Assembly: GCA_049663805.1 (NCBI GenBank)
Contig: JBATEB010000297.1
Location: 1-17,773, forward strand
From: VBDM01 sp049663805
GTDB lineage: Bacteria; Pseudomonadota; Gammaproteobacteria; Burkholderiales; SG8-39
Reading direction: 5' to 3'
DNA length: 17,773 nt
Shown: one piece after another, positions 13,085-17,773 of the stretch
Layout: the number at the start of each line of letters is the position of its first letter
Position numbering within the stretch: the first letter of the stretch is position 1
The notes under the pieces: generated by a model
The model's input: the letters and a program-made list of their open reading frames with translations, nothing else
What the model was told of the DNA's origin: nothing
The model's database searches: none
Position numbers and translations under genes: made by a program

Positions 13085-14878
13085 CTATTTCGTCCACGAA
13101 TCTCGAAGCGTCACCGCGCGGTTGAAGGCGTTCCCGTCGGTGACGAAATAACCATGGCGCTCGAACTGGAAATGCCTCGGCTCGCCGCCGCCCGCCAACA
13201 CGTCAGCCAGCTGTTCAGCGCGCAACGCCGGCTCGACCTGCGCCGTCACGATCTTCTTCGAATCCGGATTCAGGTCTTTCAGGAAATCCCGGTCACCCGC
13301 GCCCGGATGCGGTACTTTGAAGAGGCGCTCATACAGACGCACCTCCGCCGCATGCGAATGTTTCGCGCTCAGCCAATGGATGTTGCCCTTCACCTTGATG
13401 TTCGCCGCGCCGGGCGTGCCTGACCTCGTGTTCGGGTCGTAGATGCAGCGCACCGTGTCGGTCGTCTTGTCGTAGCCGACGCACTCGACGACATAGCCGT
13501 AGCGCAGGCGCACCTTGTTGCCCGGGAAGAGCCGGAAATAGCCCTTGGGCGGCGACTCGGCGAAGTCCTCGCGCTCGATCCACAGTTCGCGCGAGAGCGG
13601 CAGCCTGCGCCCGCCCCACTCGGGCTTGTGCGGGTGGTTGGGCGCCTCGCAGTCTTCCTCTTTCCCTTCCGGGTAATTCTCGATGACCAGCTTCACGGGA
13701 TCGAGCACCGCGATGCGGCGCGGCGCGACCTCGTTCAGGTGCTCGCGCATGCAGTCCTCGAGAACCGAAAATTCGATCCACGAGTCAGCCTTGGCGACGC
13801 CGATGCGCTCGGCGAACAGGCGAAAGCCCTCGGGGGTGTAGCCGCGCCGCCGCGCGCCGACCAGCGTCGGCATGCGCGGGTCGTCCCAGCCCTCGACGTG
13901 GCCTTCCTCGACGAGCTGGATGAGCTTGCGCTTGGAGAGCACCACGTAGCTGAGGTTGAGCCGGGCGAACTCGATCTGCTGCGGCAGCGGCCGCTGCAGC
14001 AGGCCCCGCCGGAGCACGCCGTCGTAGCCGGTCCAGTCTTCGGCCAGCCGCTCGTTGAACCACTCGTACAGCGGCCGGTGATCCTCGAATTCCAGGGTGC
14101 AGAGCGAGTGGGTGATGTTCTCGAGCGCGTCCGAAACCCCGTGCGCCCAGTCGTAGGTCGGGTAGATGCGCCACCGATCGCCGGTGCGGTGGTGCGCGGC
14201 GCGGCGGATGCGGTACATGGCCGGGTCGCGCAGGTTGATGTTGGGCGAGGCCATGTCGATCTTGGCGCGCAGCACGTGCTCGCCGTCGGCGAACTGGCCC
14301 TCGCGCATCCCGCGCAGCAGCTTGAGGCTCTCGTCGACCGAACGCTCGCGATAGGGGCTGTTCTTGCCGGGCTCGGTGAGCGTGCCGCGCAGCGCGCGCA
14401 TCTGCTCCGCGGAGAGGCTGTCCACGTAGGCGTGGCCCCGGTGCACGAGCTCCTCGGCGAACTGGTAGAGGTATTCGAAGTAGTCCGAGGCGTAGTACTC
14501 GTGACTGCCCCCGTCGTCCCAGGAAAAGCCGAGCCACTTGACCGCGTCGCGGATGGAATCGACGTACTCCTGCTCCTCCCTGGCGGGATTGGTGTCGTCG
14601 AAGCGCAGGTGGCAGATGCCGCCGTAGTCGCGCGCCAGGCCGAAGTTGAGGCAAATCGACTTGGCGTGGCCGAAGTGCAGGTAGCCGTTCGGCTCCGGCG
14701 GGAAGCGGGTGCGGATCTTCGCCGGATCGGGCGGCGAGCGCTCGACCGAGAGCGCCGAGCCGGGCTTTCCGTTCCACCTGCGCTTCGCGTACTTTCCCGC
14801 CATCAGGTCGGCTTCGACGATCTGGCGGATGAAATTCGAGGTGGAGGCTTCCTGGGTTTTCCTGGCCGGGGCGGGCAT
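13085..14878 (-). CDS. glnS: Glutaminyl-tRNA synthetase
   Basis: A 597-residue class I synthetase that charges tRNA-Gln with glutamine. Visible are TRFPPEPNGYLHFGHAKS (the HIGH motif as HFGH, residues 68-71), LRFDDTNPAREEQEYVDSI, the tRNA acceptor region YPTYDWAHGVSDALENITHSLCTLEFEDHRPLY in short segments, the KMSKS-type loop VLSKRK (313-318), and the anticodon-binding beta barrels in the C-terminal third. It is slightly longer than E. coli GlnRS (about 554). The start at ATG 14878 is preferred over an in-frame ATG at 14950 because a TAGAAT -10 box lies between them and the extra residues look non-conserved. It is divergent from the patatin gene. Confidence 0.95.
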   Translation of the reverse strand: MPAPARKTQEASTSNFIRQIVEADLMAGKYAKRRWNGKPGSALSVERSPPDPAKIRTRFPPEPNGYLHFGHAKSICLNFGLARDYGGICHLRFDDTNPAREEQEYVDSIRDAVKWLGFSWDDGGSHEYYASDYFEYLYQFAEELVHRGHAYVDSLSAEQMRALRGTLTEPGKNSPYRERSVDESLKLLRGMREGQFADGEHVLRAKIDMASPNINLRDPAMYRIRRAAHHRTGDRWRIYPTYDWAHGVSDALENITHSLCTLEFEDHRPLYEWFNERLAEDWTGYDGVLRRGLLQRPLPQQIEFARLNLSYVVLSKRKLIQLVEEGHVEGWDDPRMPTLVGARRRGYTPEGFRLFAERIGVAKADSWIEFSVLEDCMREHLNEVAPRRIAVLDPVKLVIENYPEGKEEDCEAPNHPHKPEWGGRRLPLSRELWIEREDFAESPPKGYFRLFPGNKVRLRYGYVVECVGYDKTTDTVRCIYDPNTRSGTPGAANIKVKGNIHWLSAKHSHAAEVRLYERLFKVPHPGAGDRDFLKDLNPDSKKIVTAQVEPALRAEQLADVLAGGGEPRHFQFERHGYFVTDGNAFNRAVTLRDSWTK

Positions 14879-14919
14879 CGCGCTGTATACGTACGTGCGT
14901 TGCGTGTGGAAGGTTCGCG

Positions 14920-14925
14920 ATTCTA
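14920..14925 (-). promoter_or_regulatory. Putative -10 box of glnS
   Basis: On the minus strand this reads TAGAAT, five of six bases of TATAAT. The -35 is poor. A start near 14913 would give a 35-base leader before the ATG at 14878 and would exclude the longer start at 14950. The rest of the 14879-15072 gap shows only a two-copy CGCGGAGG direct repeat (15009-15028). Confidence 0.35.
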
Positions 14926-15072
14926 CCCCAGCGCCGGTTCCGGCCTTCACCGCGGCTGGAGTGCGCGCGCGTCGAGGGTCCGACGCCCGCCGGGTTTGCC
15001 AGGGTAGCCGCGGAGGCGGACGCGGAGGAAAATGCGGGAGATGCGCGTGAAATCCGGCGCGAGGGAGGGAAC

Positions 15073-16827
15073 ATGAGCGCGATCCGCGGCTGTTTGATCG
15101 GCGCGAGCCTGGTTGCTTCGGGCTGTGCGACGCTCAACTCCTACACCAACGAGGGTCTGGGCGCGCGTCCGTCCGGCCCGGAAACCGTCGACCGGGCCAC
15201 GCTATCGGTGTCGGCGGAGCGAGGCAACCCCAAGGTGCTGGTCATGCTCGCTCTGTCGGGCGGCGGGTCGCGCGCGGCGTATTTTTCCGCCTCGGTGATG
15301 CTCAAGCTGCAGAAGATCTTCCCCGAGCGCGACCTGCTTCGCGAGGTCGACGTCATCTCGTCGGTGTCGGGCGGATCCCTCGCCGGCGCCTACTACGCGA
15401 TTTCCAGGGACGGCCGGATCGACGACAGGGCGCTTGCGGAGGCGGTCGCGCCACCCCCGCCGAAGGAGCCGGTCGCCCCGGACAAGCTGGCGAGAAGCCC
15501 GGACGGGGCGCTGGTCTGTTCGGCGGCCTTGACCCAGGCAGAGGAATCGGCCCTGCGCAACCGCGTTCTCGATCCTTACGCGGTGCGCAGGGTGGCGGAT
15601 CTGTGCGCTCAAGCGGCGGTCGCCTCCAACCGCAGCTGGGACGAAGCGACGGTCAAGGACCTGATGACCCACGACTATGTCTGGCGCTGGATCGGCAACT
15701 GGTTCTGGCCGTCGAATATCGCGAAGTACTGGTTTACGTCCTTCGATCGCTCGGACCTCATGGCGCAGACCTTCGCCGACAACCTGTTCGACGTGGCGAT
15801 TACCGGCCGCGACCTCACGTTCGCCGAGCTCAATCGGGAGCGTCCGTACCTGGTCATCAATTCCACCAACGCCACCGGAGGCTACGGCAAGGGGATGGGC
15901 GGCGAGAGCTTTCCGTTCGGCGCCGTGTTTACCTTCACCGCGGAGGATTTTCGCGAGCGCATTCATTCCGACCTCGCCGCCTATTCGGTCGCGAGGGCCG
16001 TGATGGCCTCGGCGGCGTTTCCCGTCGTGTTTCCGGGCATGACGCTGCGGGACTATCGTCCGCTGCTCGACAAGCGGTGCGAGCGCCCGCACGAGGCGGA
16101 GGACCTCTGCTATCGCTATCTGCACGTTTTCGACGGCGGCAACTCGGACAATCTGGGCCTGGCGACGGTGAAGCGCCTGCTGTTGCAGGCGGCGGTCGAC
16201 GGAAAGCTCGAGAGTTTCGAGCGCATCGTCGTCATCTCCATCGACGCGTTCACCCGGCCCATCGGGGCCCCCAGCGTCAATCCGGATTCGCGCAGCGGCT
16301 TCTTCAGCTACCTCCTCGACTCGAACCTCGTGTCCGCCATCGATGCGCTGCTCCTCGCCAACCGCGCGAACACGTCACGCGAGTTTCGCGAGCGGCGGTT
16401 TTCATGGAAGGAACGGGAGTGCGACCCCGAGCAGCGCAACTACCCGAAGCACTTGTGCGACGCGCTGGAGCGCGCCGGCGCGGGCGTCCTCGACCGGCAG
16501 AAGGTAATGGATCTCTCCGACCGGATGGTCTTCTATCACGTCGGATTCGACGACGTCGGCGACGCCACCATCGACGAGCTCGACCGGGAGGGCAATCCCG
16601 TCACCCTGAATCTCGTCGATCGGCTCGACCGGATATCCACTTCGCTGAACATTTCGAAACCCGACCGGCGCGCGATCGACACCGCCGTCGAGCTGATCGT
16701 CAACGACCGCAACCCGTGCCTGCGCGCGATACTCGCCATCGCCCTGGACAAGGGCGGGAACGCGACCCGGGAGCATGACATCTGCATGGGAGCCGAGCCG
16801 GAAGTGCAGCGGGGTATCCGCCGCTAA
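15073..16827 (+). CDS. Patatin-like phospholipase lipoprotein
   Basis: A 584-residue lipoprotein of the patatin lipase fold. The signal ends with a lipobox-like VASGC, with Cys18 the lipidated residue. LSGGGSRAAYFSASVM (61-76) is the oxyanion-hole glycine loop; the nucleophile is Ser99 in SSVSGGSLAGAYY, where the first Gly of GxSxG is Ser, as SxSGGS; Asp354 in FDGGNSDNLGL completes the Ser-Asp dyad. Between 120 and 220 is a proline-rich and helical insertion (APPPPKEPVAP, WRWIGNWFWPSN). GAGGGAGGGA lies just upstream of the ATG, so the start is firm. Likely activity: hydrolysis of acyl ester bonds of lipids on the outer membrane's inner face or the surface; the substrate is unknown. It is divergent from glnS and followed by a FecR gene. 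Confidence 0.9.
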   Translation: MSAIRGCLIGASLVASGCATLNSYTNEGLGARPSGPETVDRATLSVSAERGNPKVLVMLALSGGGSRAAYFSASVMLKLQKIFPERDLLREVDVISSVSGGSLAGAYYAISRDGRIDDRALAEAVAPPPPKEPVAPDKLARSPDGALVCSAALTQAEESALRNRVLDPYAVRRVADLCAQAAVASNRSWDEATVKDLMTHDYVWRWIGNWFWPSNIAKYWFTSFDRSDLMAQTFADNLFDVAITGRDLTFAELNRERPYLVINSTNATGGYGKGMGGESFPFGAVFTFTAEDFRERIHSDLAAYSVARAVMASAAFPVVFPGMTLRDYRPLLDKRCERPHEAEDLCYRYLHVFDGGNSDNLGLATVKRLLLQAAVDGKLESFERIVVISIDAFTRPIGAPSVNPDSRSGFFSYLLDSNLVSAIDALLLANRANTSREFRERRFSWKERECDPEQRNYPKHLCDALERAGAGVLDRQKVMDLSDRMVFYHVGFDDVGDATIDELDREGNPVTLNLVDRLDRISTSLNISKPDRRAIDTAVELIVNDRNPCLRAILAIALDKGGNATREHDICMGAEPEVQRGIRR

Positions 16828-16860
16828 CGCCGCTTCACGCGTCGCGGATACTATGTGTTA

Positions 16861-16884
16861 GCATCGCACGGTCGATGCGCATCG
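16861..16884. promoter_or_regulatory. Palindromic cluster upstream of the second FecR gene
   Basis: CGATGCGCATCG at 16873-16884 is a perfect 12-bp palindrome. GCATCG at 16861-16866 is a third half-site, forming a six-base-loop hairpin with 16873-16878. A tentative extended -10 (TGT followed by TAGCAT, 16856-16864) overlaps it, so a bound protein would block that promoter. It lies 34 bases after the patatin stop and 64 bases before the FecR start. Confidence 0.35.
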
Positions 16885-16947
16885 GCCTCATGACGGTTGC
16901 CGGCCTGCGCATGTCGCGGACGATCTCTGGGGAGGGATGCGGTCGGC

Positions 16948-17670
16948 ATGAGGTCACGGGGTGAATTGGACGATCCGCGCCGCCGCGCGCTGATCCAGGC
17001 GCTGGCGGCGGGGTTTCTCTCCCCGGCCGGAAACGCGGCCGCCCAGCTCTTCGGAACCCCTCCCGGGACACTGCCGCCCGGGCGGTCGATCCATCGCGTG
17101 TCGGGGCAGGTGCTGGTGAACAGTCAGCCCGCGACGCTTGCGACCCCGATCCGCGCCGGCGATACCGTCGAGACCGCGAGCAACGGCGAGGTGATCTTCG
17201 CCGTGGCGCAGGACGCGTTCATCCTGCGCGGCGCAAGCCGCGTCACGATCGAGGCCCCGCCGCCCGCCTCGGCGCTCACCACCGCGCTGCGGCTGGTCAC
17301 GGGAAAGATCCTTTCGGTCTTCGGCAAGGGAAGGCCGACCCGGATCGTCACCGCGACCGCCACGATCGGCATTCGCGGCACCGGCGTCTACGCCGAGACC
17401 GATCCCGAGCAGACCTATTTCTGCACCTGCTACGGGGTCGCCGATATTTACGCCACGACCGACCCCTCGAGCGCGGACACGGTCGCCGCGACCCACCACG
17501 ACAAGCCGCTCTACATCCTGGCGAGCGGGGCCTCGGGGCAGCGCATCCGCCGCGCGCCCTTCATCAACCACACCGACCCGGAGCTCGCGCTGATCGAGTC
17601 GCTGGTCGGGCGCACCCCGCCCTTCGTCTTCCCGATCGACGATTACAATGCGCCGCGGCGCGAGTACTGA
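16948..17670 (+). CDS. FecR-domain protein with Tat-like leader and CxC/HH motifs
   Basis: A 240-residue exported protein. The leader DPRRRALIQALAAGFL followed by SPAGNAAA resembles a twin-arginine signal with an AxA cleavage site. Residues 48-150 form a FecR-type domain (HRVSGQVLVNSQPATLATPIRAGDTV, FILRGASRVTIE, IVTATATIGIRGTGVYAE). A C-terminal part has TYFCTCYG (Cys159 and Cys161), HHDKPLYI (His183 and His184) and a short tail, which together could form a metal or disulfide site. The ATG at 16948 is chosen over GTG/TTG options because GGAGG lies at 16931-16935 and it starts the leader. It is not a sigma-factor regulator: no sigma gene is adjacent. Its stop overlaps the next gene. Similar FecR proteins are known beside CHASE2 proteins; function unknown. 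Confidence 0.82.
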   Translation: MRSRGELDDPRRRALIQALAAGFLSPAGNAAAQLFGTPPGTLPPGRSIHRVSGQVLVNSQPATLATPIRAGDTVETASNGEVIFAVAQDAFILRGASRVTIEAPPPASALTTALRLVTGKILSVFGKGRPTRIVTATATIGIRGTGVYAETDPEQTYFCTCYGVADIYATTDPSSADTVAATHHDKPLYILASGASGQRIRRAPFINHTDPELALIESLVGRTPPFVFPIDDYNAPRREY

Positions 17671-17773
17671 GCGCGGAGCGCGCGCGGGCCGGTCGGCTCG
17701 ACGCGTGGCGGTCGGCGGGGGGCCGGTGCGATGCGCCCGCATTCTCGCGCTGGCGGCGTTCGCCGGCCTCGGG
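17648..17773 (+). CDS. N-terminus of a membrane protein gene (3' partial)
   Basis: From ATG 17648 a frame stays open to the window end: a very basic segment (MRRGASTERGARAGRSARR) followed by a hydrophobic run (CARILALAALAGLG-like, about 17732-17773), as at the start of a membrane-anchored or exported protein. It overlaps the last 23 bases of the FecR gene; alternative starts are GTG 17705 and GTG 17726. Only about 42 codons are seen, so the family is unknown. By comparison with other FecR neighbourhoods a CHASE2 cyclase or kinase is possible, but that is a guess. Confidence 0.45.
   Translation, partial: MRRGASTERGARAGRSARRVAVGGGPVRCARILALAAFAGLG

Noticed and set aside
13628..15007. Plus-strand open frame (459 codons) opposite glnS
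   Set aside because: Valine/Ala/Arg-rich antisense shadow; GlnRS motifs on the other strand are complete.
15009..15028. CGCGGAGG direct repeat (two copies, 12-base period)
   Set aside because: Only two short GC-rich copies; consistent with chance purine-rich sequence upstream of a ribosome site.
1..17773. CRISPR array, tRNA, rRNA, insertion sequence or prophage
   Set aside because: No spaced direct repeats, no cloverleaf or rRNA-like segments, no transposase or phage proteins seen on either strand.

Overview
The window is a high-GC stretch of a Gram-negative chromosome, most likely from a betaproteobacterium. The evidence is indirect: a bacterial glutaminyl-tRNA synthetase, a lipoprotein patatin, a TPR/outer-membrane barrel, a Tat-like leader, CHASE2 and FecR signalling proteins, and uniformly GC-rich codon use. 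There is no rRNA, tRNA, CRISPR array, transposase or phage gene. Coding density is high, and the longest gaps are about 200 bp (10869-11085, 6192-6395, 14879-15072).

Left part (1-1905): a sulfur-related cluster. It holds two half-size YeeE/YedE-type membrane proteins (the first cut by the window edge), a Crp/Fnr-family regulator with a CRP-like recognition helix and several cysteines, and a small DUF2892 membrane protein. A nearly perfect CRP-type operator lies just upstream of the DUF2892 gene.

Middle (2009-9545): a solitary ParB-like protein, followed by a signalling and outer-membrane cluster. Its parts are a stand-alone receiver (3061), an HPt protein and a CHASE2 hybrid histidine kinase on the minus strand (3460-6191), a divergent TPR plus beta-barrel protein resembling SLAM/type 11 secretion channels (6396), an exported FecR-domain protein with a C-terminal Gly/Ser-rich beta-like domain (7902), and a second stand-alone receiver (9135). 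Kinase, HPt and receivers make a full phosphorelay with no DNA-binding output. The barrel and FecR protein look like a channel and its cargo. This is the best candidate for an under-described system.

Right part (9583-17773): an orphan cytoplasmic NMT1-like binding protein, two small unknown proteins, a membrane protein with a zinc ribbon, a CaiB/BaiF CoA-transferase, glnS, a patatin-like lipoprotein, and a second FecR-domain protein with a Tat-like leader. The stop of this last gene is overlapped by the start of a membrane-protein gene that runs off the window. Several perfect palindromes lie in the gaps upstream of the FecR and barrel genes and may be operators.
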